Origin: Blastobasis lacticolella
Taxonomy: Eukaryota; Arthropoda; Insecta; Lepidoptera; Blastobasidae
Direction of reading: 5' to 3'
Assembly: GCA_905147135.1 (NCBI GenBank)
Contig: LR990044.1
Coordinates: forward strand, 12,900,122 to 12,964,121
DNA length: 64,000 bases
Below are positions 32,346 to 42,609 of this stretch, piece after piece. The position numbers were made by a program, and so were the translations under genes. The number at the start of each line of letters is the position of its first letter. Within the stretch, counting starts at the first letter, position 1. The notes below the pieces were generated by a model, which saw only the letters and a program-made list of their open reading frames with translations, made no database searches and was not told where the DNA came from.

Positions 32346-33423
32346 ACAAATCAAGTTGAACACGTGGAACTAGTAGCAGTAACTTCTGCCGACTTTCCCT
32401 TGAACTTTAACTTTGTCGAAATCATGGATTTATCAATTATTTAAAATATACCAAGTAAAGCACATTTTAATAGGAAAAGACAAAAGTAGAGCACAACAAT
32501 AATCATCCGAGAAATCTCTCTCAATAATAAGTCAATTTATTTAGATTATATTGTCGTGCTTTAGTTTTGTATGGGTACTTTACTTTATGTATGAAATTAA
32601 CATCACGATACGTCATCCTGGCATTATGTCCCGGTTGTGCTCGCGCCCCAGGATTCGGACAACATTACGATACGTATAATACTTAAATCGTCATATTTGA
32701 ATGGTGCAATATATAATGTGCATTCAAAAACCACCTATATTCTTGGTGACCGCCTCCCCTTCCTAAGTCACTTTTATATATTAAAGTTTAATAAGGCCCT
32801 GAGATAACCGCGAGGGCCAGCACATAAACGAAGTGGTATAAACAATGATTAATTGTCCTTTGTCTTGCTTGAACAGGCTAGAATATGATATTCGTTAGAT
32901 ACCCACCACGTGATATAAACGAAAGCATTCCGAAGACTGCTGAAGAATCGGTGATTAAAATAAGGGATTAACTTCACACCAAATTAATAATCGACTGCAA
33001 GTACTAACTAGCAACCTTATTTGGCGGACATAAAGTGCAAATTCCGTTGACAAACCCGCAGATGAGTGAGCTGGTCAATTTGTCAAAGTGTAATCAATAA
33101 TTCATGAAAGGGACAAGGGACATGATATTAATTGTTTTATTATACAGAGAGTTGCCTGTGAGATAGTTCGGCTGTTCACACGGCGTAGCCGTGGCGTAGG
33201 CCGTAGCCATACCTACGGGTCCCTTTTCGCATTGAATAAGTTTGAAATGAAGGAAATAGATCATGTGTCAGTAACGTTATTGGTCTCATGTATATACTTC
33301 AAGGTTGTAAGTTTAGCTATGAATGAATATGGAAGATGCGACAACGAAAATTTAGAAATTATGCCAAATAAATGAAACGATAGAGTTTGTAGTATCTGAC
33401 AAAAGTTTCCTATAGTAAACGGT
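32346..33423. other. No recognisable gene; one SINE-A fragment
   Basis: 32615-32662 contains catcctggcattatgtcccgg and ttgtgctcgcg, a SINE-A end on the minus strand. The rest is AT-rich without coding signal. Confidence 0.35.
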
Positions 33424-33535
33424 CGAAAAACGTACTGGAAGACGCAGCGTGGGTAGGTCTCCCACAAGGTGGACCGACGACTTGGTAAAGATCGCAGGTA
33501 CTAGCTGGATGCGGAAAGTGCAGGAACGGCCTTTT
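33424..33535 (+). pseudogene. RTE-like LINE C-terminal fragment
   Basis: Plus frame: VEKRTGRRSVGRSPTRWTDD then LVKIAGTSWMRKVQERP. The motif GRP.TRW.DD..K.AG..W…AQDR is the end of RTE-type endonuclease/RT proteins common in Lepidoptera. Only about 37 codons remain. Confidence 0.7.
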
Positions 33536-33774
33536 TCTCAGTAAACAGAAGCCAGCCAGACTTTTAGAAAAATCTTACTATACCTACAAGGTAGGTACAA
33601 AAAATAACTTCAATCCATTGCTCAGTTTCTGAATGGAAGAAAGACAAATTACAAGTAACCTTTCACATTTATAATAAATCAAGGATGTCACTCCAAACTT
33701 TATGGCACAAAAATTGCACTGATATCCTGACCAGTAGCATTAACCTAAAACATAAGTCGTAGACATCGAATATT

Positions 33775-33915
33775 TTTTATGTATATGTAAATAAATATGC
33801 TCGGACAATGCTAGTCTCAATCTAGCCCCAAAGTAGTTCGTGTTATGGGTGCTAGATATTCTCAAATACATTCAAATACGTACTTTTTATACATATACCA
33901 CACAGACTTGTAACA
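33775..33915 (-). mobile_element. SINE-B 3' part, diverged
   Basis: ctagccccaaagtag…gtgttatgggtgctagata…tactttttatacatatacc aligns with the reverse complement of 45015-45130. The tRNA-like head is lost or unrecognisable. Confidence 0.65.
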
Positions 33916-34323
33916 GAAATTAAAATTCGAATCGAATCCGGTACCGCGGGGATGTATGAGATAATGGTTCGAATCTCTGAGCCTGTAAGAGTATTTGTCT
34001 AACCAACGAAAGCTATTCAATACGCCACGTGTTTTTAAAATGAAATTTAACTACACATATCATAGTATTAGTACGTATATGGAATATGCCAATCTGCAAT
34101 GTGATTATGGCTTTAAGCAAATGAGCAAAAGGCCTTCGTTGTTAAAATCGTCACCCATGCACTTGCAGAGCTGCAGGTACGTTGTCCTGTGAAGACTAAG
34201 ATAAAGTGCCTCACACAAGGCGGTGATAGTGGTACCCATTCCGGCGGACTCCTCGGATTAGACAGAAAGAGAGCTTGAAGGAGAGTCCTTGGTATTTAAT
34301 AAAATGAAAAACTCTTTGCCTGT

Positions 34324-35136
34324 CCCGTTTCTACCTGGGTCGCCTCAACTGTATGTTGGGTCGATTCAGTAAAATGTCCCTCAGGAACAAGCGAACCCTC
34401 TACAAGGTATGCATTCGACCGGTGTTGACATACGCCTCCCCCGTCTTCGCTCACGCGAGCTCCCACGTCATTAAGAAACTGCAAATTGTGCAGAACATCT
34501 TCTGCCGTAGGGCAACGGCGGCTCCATGGTACGTCCGCAATGCGGACCTACACCACGACATGGACCTGCCTACCCTGCAGCAGTTTCTTAAAACGCTCTC
34601 CGAGACCTTTTTCAAGGCCGCGGAGGAGCATCCCAATCCGCTCGTGCGAGAGGCAGCAGCCTACGCTCCCCGCCCGGTCTCCGGCCACGTGGTACGGAGA
34701 CCGAGACACGTCCTCACGGATCCCCCCGACGAACTGTCGAGCGCCCTGAACCTCCTCCTGGAGGCTCAGGACGACTCGACAGAGCCCCTCACTGCCGTTT
34801 CAGCGGCCCCCGTAGGCCCCCAATCCCAACCCACGGCAGCGGGACCCCCTTCTGGGGTCTCGCTATAAATTCTCCAGCGTATGCTCCGTAAGGAGTGACG
34901 TTGAGCGCACCCCGTCCCTACGGGGTGTAGCATCCGATGAAACCTGTAAGGCCCTTATGGCTACAGGTGCTTCCAGGGGGTGTTTAGTACGTATGCGCCT
35001 AGGTTCTTTTGGCGAGTCGTGCATAACCAGTCCGGCCGGCCGGCTGGGATACTCATGAGAGTTCACCTCCTCCCTCCCAACCGCATTACCGGAGGGTGCC
35101 CATTTCCTTTGCGTTGGGCAAAAAAAAAAAAAAAAA
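34324..35136 (+). mobile_element. 5'-truncated Jockey-like LINE with an 11-bp target duplication
   Basis: Begins inside ORF2, ends in an A tract (about 35120-35136), and is flanked by tctttgcctgt at 34313-34323 and 35137-35147. The sequence is GC-rich compared with its surroundings, as expected for a recent LINE copy. The 3' UTR is about 250 bp. Confidence 0.93.
34326..34868 (+). pseudogene. Jockey-like ORF2 C-terminal fragment
   Basis: The open frame starts at the insertion junction: RFYLGRLNCMLGRFSKMSLR, NKRTLYKVCIRPVLTYASPV, FAHASSHVIKKLQIVQN, then APWYVRNADLHHDMDLPTL and RRPRHVLTDPPDE near the end. These are the thumb and C-terminal motifs of Jockey-clade LINEs. EN and catalytic RT segments are absent, so it is non-functional. 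About 181 codons are open. The ATG at 34353 is not the biological start. Confidence 0.88.
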
Positions 35137-35149
35137 TCTTTGCCTGTAT

Positions 35150-35292
35150 ATCCGCTAACTTCTAAACGACGCAATGGATTTTGATGCGGTTTCTAAACCG
35201 CACTGATGGTGAACCATCACCATGAGAATTGCTTCGGGAAGTTTAGAAAAGCCGTGATAGCCCGTGCGAAGTCGAGGCGCTAGGTTACTACT
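35150..35292. repeat. Helitron-like fragment
   Basis: ccgctaacttctaaacgacg, ttttgatgcggtttctaa and cgtgcgaagtcgaggcgctag follow the word order of lepidopteran non-autonomous Helitrons ending near CTAG. The 5' end was not found. Confidence 0.45.
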
Positions 35293-35729
35293 TATTTACC
35301 TACTAACTTCAAAATGTGAACCAGGTATAAACGTATCCTTGTAACCGCAGCCCTAACGACGAATGTCATCTCTCCAGCTGTCAGTAGCAAGTGAGGCATG
35401 GAATCGGTTGAAATAGAGCACTTTGATTTATAGATAGGGATCCCTGGGATTACAGGTTTGAGACGGGTTTCGCATGATAATGATGCTACCGCGAAACGGA
35501 CGGGCCAAATCGAGCTGAAAATTCATGGCGACGTTCACATGTGATCAAATCGTAGTTATACATAGCTACAGCTACGGTGGATTATTTATAAGCAACATTC
35601 AGCCATTAAGTCATTAGTTATCAATACGTTATAATTATCATCATCAGATGATTAAATTCAAAAACAAATTCAAAATTTAAATTTTCTTTATGAGTCCCAT
35701 GGGCGCAGCAAACCCATCCCACGCCGACT

Positions 35730-35930
35730 ACTGCCGGATATTAGCCCACAGCTGGGCATGAGCAATTACATTCAATGTCCAGCAGTTCAAATGTTATCTC
35801 TCAATTAACTCCAATGCACCCACCCTGCCTGTCCTCTGTTTGCCGTATTCAGCCTCCACACGTGCAGTCTTTCGCAAATTGTTAGTCCACCTGACTGAAG
35901 GTATCCTACACTCGAGAATACGTATATGTT
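35730..35930 (-). repeat. RTE-type LINE-associated remnant
   Basis: Words such as ccacagctgggcatgagcaa, cacgtgcagtctttcgcaa and gttagtccacctgactgaag recall the 3' region of lepidopteran RTE-like elements. It may belong with the RT relic at 36257-36525. Confidence 0.45.
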
Positions 35931-36099
35931 CTCCAGTGTGGTTGTCGATTCTTCGGCAGTTATGGCCATCCCACTACTATTTCAGGTTGCTAATTATGTG
36001 CACTATGTGAGTACCACCGGATCCCATCTGTCACTGCCTGGTATTGTCGTACGAGGACTTCCCTATCCCCATACTATTTTACTTTTGAAAGTGATATTT

Positions 36100-36176
36100 A
36101 GTCATCATCATCAACATCTCGGCGCTAAGTTCTGGTTGCGCTACCGCGTGGCACGCGAGGGCCCAGGGTCCACCTA
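36100..36176 (-). mobile_element. SINE-A 3' end fragment
   Basis: catcatcatcaacatctcgg, ggcacgcgagggcccagggtc is the reverse complement of the SINE-A end. Confidence 0.7.
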
Positions 36177-36256
36177 CTTGATCCACTTTGCTCGGTCTTC
36201 GGCATCCTCGGTGGGGATTTTGTTGGCACGCATATAATTTCTAACAACGACTAGTT

Positions 36257-36525
36257 ATTGCTTCTTGGGCCGGTTTCTTCTTCCCGTACCTGGCAGGGGT
36301 GGCATGGCTAGATATTTGTTGCCTACTACTATTTGTTGGCTAGATAGTTGTCTGCGCAGGACGTGTCCATACCATCGAAGGCGGCACTCTTGCAGCTTCT
36401 TTGCGATGTCACGGACGTAAAGGCTACTAACTTGAATGTGAGAGTTTCGAACACGATCCTTTCGTGAAACTCCACACATCCACCGCAGCATCTACATTTT
36501 CGTGACGCACAACTCATGCTTGTAT
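36257..36525 (-). pseudogene. RTE-like LINE C-terminal relic
   Basis: Minus frame: HELCVTKM-stop-MLRWMCGVSRKDRVRN, then AKKLQECRLRWYGHVLRR, then GRRNRPKK. The MLRWMCGV.R.DR.RN…KL.E.RLRW.GHV.RR pattern is the classic C-terminus of RTE-type endonuclease/RT proteins. One in-frame TAG, with truncation on both sides. Confidence 0.82.
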
Positions 36526-36529
36526 CGCT

Positions 36530-37269
36530 CTAGAAGGGGCCGAGTCCCGCTGATTTCTGACTAAAATATTTAAAAAATAATAAACAAGACTATTTAAACA
36601 CTAGTTAACTCGATACCTATTACTTGACTGTATTTTATTCAAAGGCTCTATTGTTTCTGCGGCCAAGTAGCACGTTAATCCAACTAATAAATTAATGTTT
36701 TCAGCGGGCGCGCTTGTGACATGGGGCGGTCTAATCGGTGAGACACCTGACTAGGACCTCGCGGCCTGCTAGGGACCTATATGACCCCAACGTAATACGA
36801 CGCAGTGACCCCGCAACAAAATCAAATGATCCCAATCTGTCCGTGTCAAACCTTTTTTTACAGATACGCCCTTATGGCTGCCTAGGGGCTGTCTCCTAAA
36901 GTGATTTATATAATGGCTTAGTTCAATTTGATTGATAGTTCAAAGCCGTATCGGCCATCTGAGGATATGTTTGTACTTGTGGTAGGAATTGGCCGCTGAA
37001 CGATTTGTGTTAGGTTTTACTCTCGACTCCGGGGGAAAAAGATTATTAAGGGTATTTGTAATTAATCTTGATTGTATAATTTGTGTTACTTAGCCGAAGC
37101 TTTTGAACAGATAGACTAACTTAGATGCATTTGTCTAGCAATTGGATTAATCGACATGGTCCTGTCCTTCTTACACTCCTGTCATTCTGTCCTTAGTTTA
37201 ACGTGCGCAGAAAACAGGTTTCATAGACTTTCCGCACCATGTAGCTATAAAAGGCAGTTCTCATATATA
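36530..37269. other. No recognisable gene
   Basis: AT-rich to mixed composition, no ORF of interest. Confidence 0.35.
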
Positions 37270-37634
37270 TCTATATAACAAAGAAAGTAGTGTTAGTTAC
37301 ACTTTTTATAACTCAAGAACGGCTGAACCATTTTGGCTGGAAATTGGTGGGGAGGTAGCTTAGAACCAGGAGACGGACATAGGATACTTTTTATCGTATT
37401 TTTTTTGTAAGTTTTTTGCTTTTAGGGTAGATGTTGAGTAGGTGTAAGGTAGTTGTAGGGTTGGTGTAGGGTAGGTGTAAGGTAGGTGTAGGGTACGTGT
37501 AGGGTACGTGTAGGGTACGTGTAGGGTACGTGTAGGGTACGTGTAGGGTACGTGTAGGGTAGGTGTAGGGTAGATGTAGGGTAGGTGTAGTGTAGGTGTA
37601 GGGTACGCGAACGAAGTCGCGCCGGGTCCACTAG
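37270..37634 (+). mobile_element. Non-autonomous Helitron
   Basis: Begins TCTATATAACAAAG after an A and ends gggtccaCTAG before a T, matching the A|T insertion and TC…CTAG ends of Helitrons. The 3' region gcgaacgaagtcgcg can fold as the usual terminal hairpin. The 5' part (aactcaagaacggctgaacc, aattggtggggaggtagc) is a familiar lepidopteran Helitron sequence. No Rep/helicase gene. An 11-bp minisatellite has expanded inside it. Confidence 0.75.
37432..37602. repeat. 11-bp minisatellite (gtgtagggtac)n
   Basis: About fifteen units of gtgtagggtac/gtgtagggtag in direct orientation. The 69-codon minus ORF over it, with its TYPT repeats, is only this array in translation. Confidence 0.92.
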
Positions 37635-37909
37635 TGTTTTAATAAAAAGTAAGAAAACATAAACTTCGCTAACTAACGAAAGGCTTTGATGAGCATCAAT
37701 TGGTAGGCGAAGTCAGGATTATTTTACCAATAAGTAAAGTAAACAGTACGCGTGACTGGCATCACCAGACGGTAAATTAAATTTGCGTGTGACGTCTCTT
37801 TGAAGACGCAGAGTGGTTTGAAGGGCCTTTGACGAGCGGTCCACCTTGAATTCGTGTGGAATCACCAATATTATAAAATAAAATACAATTTGTTTTTTAG
37901 GATGTATCG

Positions 37910-38553
37910 CCGGTGGGTTAATTACGTAATCGTATTGCTAACAATGAGGAGTTTTCCAGTAGGTATTGATAATTGGTTTCAAAAAGCAACAATAGATGGC
38001 GCTCCTACAATTTTGGTAATCCTTTTTTAATCTGTATGATGGTGGCAGTGATTTCATGCAGCCAACTAATACTAAACTTAAAAATAAAATGTTTATTATT
38101 ATAAACATAACTGTTAAAGGTTGAACGAAGTGTAAAAAGAAATATTTATAGAAGTTGGCACTATGTTCCATTATTATTACAACTTCTAAAATGGTTGAAA
38201 ACTATTGACAAATACAATATTATCCAATACAACGTACCCAGTGTTTATATCCTGTTTCCTAAGAGCCTATTTTAAGCGATTATCAATTACCAAAATTGTC
38301 AGGGCGCCATCTAGTGAGTGGTTAGGAATGCTTTAGATACCTATTGGAAAACTCCTCATTGTCTGACTTCAATGATTAAAATTGTAACTTTATCGATTAC
38401 GTATAATTGATTCCATGGGTTCAGTTGCTAACAAAGTTCCAATGCAATCAACATAACGATTAAATCGATGATACGTAATGGCAAAAAAACAACTTCAATC
38501 ATTGTAATCAGAAAATTGTTAGCAACAGACTTACGCGTAATTAGACTACCGGT
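37910..38553. mobile_element. Outer MITE of a nested pair
   Basis: The left end ccggtgggttaattacgtaa with tattgctaac is inverted at the right end as gttagcaac…ttacgcgtaattagactaccgg. Words atgattaaaattgtaac also occur in the related fragment at 63645-63745, where the sequence continues without the inner insert. Confidence 0.65.
37944..38359. mobile_element. Inner MITE with ~80-bp TIRs
   Basis: The left end atgaggagttttccagtagg and the right end cctattggaaaactcctcat are inverted, and inner words agatggcgctcctacaatttt and aaaattgtcagggcgccatct also pair. It sits inside the outer MITE. Confidence 0.8.
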
Positions 38554-38556
38554 GTT

Positions 38557-38625
38557 AAGTGACGGTGGCCACTTTCCATCAGGTGGAGGTCCGTGTGCCT
38601 CCCTTGGCAATAAAAAAATCAGTCT
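38557..38625 (+). repeat. LINE 3'-tail fragment
   Basis: acggtggccactttccatcaggtgg resembles the 3' tail seen at 49783 and 51524, followed by a short A run. Confidence 0.55.
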
Positions 38626-38715
38626 ACTACGAAGCATGTCTGCCTATTACTTGTCATACCTATTTTATCATTGAGATCACTACTTTACATAAGTTAAATA
38701 CATAGGTAAAAAGTA

Positions 38716-38957
38716 GAGCGTCGGTAGCTTAAATGACACGTAAATGAAATGGTACCAGGTTCGAATCCATTCATGTACGAATTACTCTTCTCTGAGTTAT
38801 TCGTTGAACACTAACCCATGCTCTTACGGTAAGGGAGAATATTTTGGTGTACCTGCACATTTTGGCGACTGAATGTATAACCATGATCCAATTTTGTCAG
38901 GTTCCTCTGTAAACAGGGTTATGGAATTCAGATGGCAGTCGCTCCACTGTAATTACC
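38716..38957 (+). mobile_element. SINE-A, old copy
   Basis: Degenerate head agagcgtcggtagcttaaatg, B-box-like aggttcgaatcc, then the body to gcagtcgctccactgtaatt. Its 3' end was lost where the next repeat begins. Confidence 0.8.
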
Positions 38958-40905
38958 TTGGGCTCTATTTTTAAACAGCACGCCTTGAGTCGAATTCTTT
39001 ACAGTTTAGATTTTCGGCATGAAAAATTCAATTTTTTTTAAGGCTACTTTCCCCTGAGCGTGATCCATACAAACGTAGTTTGATCATATTAATTTCAATA
39101 TTACGCTATCAAATGTTCACGTGATCCAGAAACCAATATGGAAAAATATAACCAAAGCTTGTAGTTTGTCAGATTTTAGTTAAAATATATCGATTCAAAG
39201 TTGCACGGGATTTAATATTTGTATGGAATTATTTATTCTCTATCTTTGTTTTTTATGCTTTACTAGACAAGTAATTTACCGAGCATTCTATGTAGATATT
39301 TACCTACTTACTTGAATTTTAAAGCTTCACCCACCATCTATATAACCTCATAGATTTCATTGACAGTGTTAGAGATTGCGTTGTCCGTATCGTAAGTAAT
39401 CGAGGCCCGAACATAATTTATTGCTTTAAATTAAATTGTCTGCTCTCCGCGAACAGGCTGAGTTATAATCCAACTCAATAGAGTGCTATATTAATTTGGG
39501 AAATCCCACAGAATTGGCGGTTTTGTAAATAGGGGCATAAATTCAATGGAAACCGCGCTCTTTGCCATAAATCGGGGACTTCGAATTACTAATACCTCCT
39601 CGCTAACAAAACAGACAAAGTTTGGGACTAAATTACATGATTGATGATGATAGCAGGACAAGACGAAGCCTCGGCTCTCTGTCTGTCCGTCCGTCTGTCT
39701 GTCACAGGCCTGTAAACTTGGAATCGTAACAACTAGCTACGTGAAACTTACACATAACATTGTGTTTCCATGGCTGCTTTAACAACAAATAATACAAATA
39801 AAAAACATGCTTTTCTCGGCGTATTTCATAGGCTTTTTGTTACATCTCTATTTTGATAACGGCTATACTTTCAAGCAAGAAACTTCATGTGATTAGTGCT
39901 AATACTAATAAAACAACAAATATTAAAAACCGGACAAGCGAGAGTCAGACTCGCGCATCAAGGTTTTCAAATTTATTGTATTTGATGAATTACAAGTTGG
40001 TCTGGTATCAAAATGTTGTTGCTAACCTAATAATAATTTGTGTTAATGTTACGAAATCCTTTGTATGTGAGTTCGGCTCGCATTTAAATGTTACTGTCAC
40101 TCTAAATTTTGACTACGTCATTATCAAGCACGGTATTACCACGATTTCAGCACGTAAATACAATGATACAAGGATGTGTCACGTAGCTGAAACCGTAACT
40201 AACGCCGCCATCATACAAAGCGTCACTTGTGACAGAAAGCTGGAGTTAATCTTTGACACCTACGCCCTCATCAAAGTACCAAATGATCCTTGTAGCACTG
40301 TATGTAAATACAATAGACGTTTCCCAAATCAAAACAAAGGCAAAACAAAACACATCGCGCAAGGTAGACAAAGTTTCCCAGACACCACTTCTAATTTGCA
40401 ATCACCTCGCAAAGGGAATGTTTAATTACCTACTAACAAAAAGGCAAACTGCGAATTTCGCTAGAAATCTGTCACCCTTCCCTTCCTGTCTATTTTGTTG
40501 GTTAGGACACAAAAGACCGGTTTTTCAACTCCCCGCGTCGAGTTCTGAAGTATTATTTGGTTTTACGAAAGACAATGCCGGTTGTGAATTATGTATGAAC
40601 TTGGAACATCTTAATGTTCCCGATGATTTTGTGCTCTTAATGGCGGAGTCCTCATTATGTAGATTGTACTCCCTCGAGTTGGCAGGCCACCTTAGGCTAG
40701 GGGAACGTGCTGAGGTTAGGTATTACAATAACAAATGTTTACAAACACAAGATTAGATTTTCGGCATGAAAAATTCGATATTTTGATGCATAATACTGAT
40801 TTTCTTTATTCTTGAATCGTATTTTTTCGGTGTTGCCAATGTGAGGTAAAAAATATTTGATTTTTTATGGCGAGGATAGCGATAAAAAATAGAGTCCCAG
40901 AGCCT
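38958..40905. repeat. Split inverted-repeat element
   Basis: The left edge ttgggctctatttttaa and the right edge aaaaaatagagtcccagag are inverted. Between them lies an insert (39030-40752) flanked by exact 24-bp direct repeats (39006-39029 and 40753-40776) that contain gattttcggcatgaaaaa. That word also occurs in the foldback element at 44249-44421. Confidence 0.5.
39030..40752. repeat. Insert with dispersed-repeat ORFs
   Basis: 1.7 kb containing ORFs of 190 codons (39853-40425) and 167 codons (40253-40756) that overlap in different frames. I recognise no protein domain. The DNA has words typical of lepidopteran non-coding repeats (ctgtctgtccgtccgtctgt, aaaccggacaagcgagagtc). The segment 40205-40270 recurs at 53690-53760. 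The open frames are more likely chance than genes. Confidence 0.4.
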
Positions 40906-41113
40906 AAACCGAGACCTATCGGCATTGTGCCTATCCATTAGCAAGTTAATGAACAGTATTTGCAATAATGCACATCGCGCTTATAATTTCGGCTTTGTAT
41001 ACTCTCACATGTGCGACTGAAACGATGCTCTACGAAGAAAAAATAACTGATATGCATTATTAACCACCAAAATCTGTAATGTGGTTTACGAAGTCTTTTA
41101 ATTTGTGCTCAGA

Positions 41114-41372
41114 TCAGTAGCCGTATTCACAATGATTCGAAACCGTTTCCGAACGATTCAACACGAAATTCGTGATCGGCGAATCCGTGTCGATCGATTC
41201 GAAAACTGTTATTCAGAATCCCGATAGATTCCACGGAAACTCTACTCTCTATAACATATGAAAATTTCATCAAAATTAACTGTAACCACATTTTCCTAAG
41301 AACTTTTGCGGGGTCCTTTGTCGATTCCGTATCCGAATCCGATTTCCGAGCCATTGTGAATACGGCTACTGA
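41114..41372. mobile_element. MITE with ~22-bp TIRs
   Basis: Left tcagtagccgtattcacaat and its exact reverse complement at the right end. 259 bp. The target duplication is not clear. Confidence 0.75.
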
Positions 41373-41465
41373 AGCTTTCAGATTCAGCGAACGATCATTG
41401 CAAACTGGCAGATTTAATTGAGATCAAACGCTATCCACACTTTCTATGCCCAGGGGATGATTATA

Positions 41466-41708
41466 AAAATTTGTCTTGTTGTTAATGTTCCGGTTATGCT
41501 CTCCAGAACGAGGACTCGGGGCCCCCTTGACGATGATCCAGGATTTGTCAGATCAAATAATTACAGTGGAGACACTGTCACCTGACTTCCGTAACCCTGC
41601 CACAAGGAGAACCTGACTCGATTGGATCATTACACATTTAGTTGCCTCATGTACCGGTTTCATCCAGCATCGGTTAGTATTCAACTAATGTACATAACTC
41701 AGAACAGA
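41466..41708 (-). mobile_element. SINE-A, diverged, head missing
   Basis: Reverse complement of the SINE-A body: ttaatgttccggttatgctc at the tail side through gttagtattcaactaatgta and cataactcagaaca at the head side. Confidence 0.8.
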
Positions 41709-41999
41709 GTCGTTGATAGATACCTACATTGTGGCACTGGGGTTAAAACCCGACGTTCTATTGTAAACTGTAATAAATAAATAAGTAACTACACACTAAT
41801 TGCACCAAAAACTTAGTCTGCATGAATATTCATAATGATGTTTCGGGCTGAAACAACGGGATATCCTTGTTGTAAATAACTACCGCAGGTAACAAACAGG
41901 TTTGTCATTAGGGCTGCGAACAAAGTTTGAGCAGACTCTCTCATACGGGTAAATGAACCCGTTTTCAAAGCAAAGTTTAACACGTTTAACGACATTGTG

Positions 42000-42137
42000 C
42001 TTGCAAGACCGATAACCAAGGTTAAGCAATGCTCGCAATGTCCGGGAACTGGATGGGTGACCGTTTCATATTTTTAGGGTGTGTCGAAGTTTAGCACCCC
42101 AATCAGCTCGTCACTTGTTACCTGTACGCCTCCTTAG
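42000..42137 (+). repeat. 5S rRNA-derived repeat (SINE3-like), copy 1
   Basis: aagaccgataaccaaggtta, agcaatgc and gaactggatgggtgaccg follow the 5S rRNA order 'CCGATCACCGAAGTTAAGCAA … TTGGATGGGTGACCG' (box A and box C regions of the internal promoter, from general knowledge). After the 5S part a non-5S body follows (ttagcaccccaatcagctcg, cttgttacctgtacgcctcc). That body recurs beside copy 2, so this is a repeat family and not just a 5S pseudogene. Confidence 0.68.
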
Positions 42138-42218
42138 ACTTGGTTGAACAGTTTAGGGCCCTGTGACGGTATATTTATAATTTTTTAACAATCTGACAAA
42201 ACAACATGGTCAAGGCGG

Positions 42219-42568
42219 GTTGGAGCGTCGGTGGCCGAGCGGATAGAGTATACGACTCGTAAGCCAGAGGTCTCGGGTTCGAATCCCGCTCCGGCCATGT
42301 ACCAATGACTGTTTTCTGAGTTATGTACATTAGTTGAATACTAACCGATGCTCTTACGGTGAGGGAAAACATCGTGATGAAACCTGCACATTCAGGCGAC
42401 TGGATGTGTAACCATGATCCAGTCGGGTTCTCCTGGTAGCAGGGTCATGGAGGTCAGATGGCAGTCGCTCCACAGTAATTACCTGACCTGCCGAATCCTG
42501 GATCATGGTCAAGGCGGACCTAGGGCCCTCGTGCGCGAGAGCACAACCGGGACTTTAACGCCAAGATG
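42219..42568 (+). mobile_element. SINE-A inserted into another SINE-A
   Basis: Near-consensus copy: head gttggagcgtcggtggccga, B box ggttcgaatcc, full body and tail gccaagatg. Flanked by exact 16-bp repeats aacatggtcaaggcgg at 42203-42218 and 42569-42584. The right flank goes on as actccgggctctcgcgccaa, which is itself the SINE-A tail, so the target was an older SINE-A. Confidence 0.93.
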
Positions 42569-42609
42569 AACATGGTCAAGGCGGACTCCGGGCTCTCGCG
42601 CCAAGATGA

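Noticed and set aside
37422..37631. Tandem-repeat protein with TYPT units on the minus strand
   Set aside because: It is the translation of an 11-bp minisatellite in a Helitron. No gene context.
39853..40756. ORFs of 190 and 167 codons as possible genes
   Set aside because: They overlap in different frames, have no domain I know, and the DNA contains words shared with other non-coding repeats, including 53690-53760.
42000..42070. Functional 5S rRNA gene
   Set aside because: Only the middle and 3' part resemble 5S, with many changes, and a repeat body follows in place of a T-run terminator.
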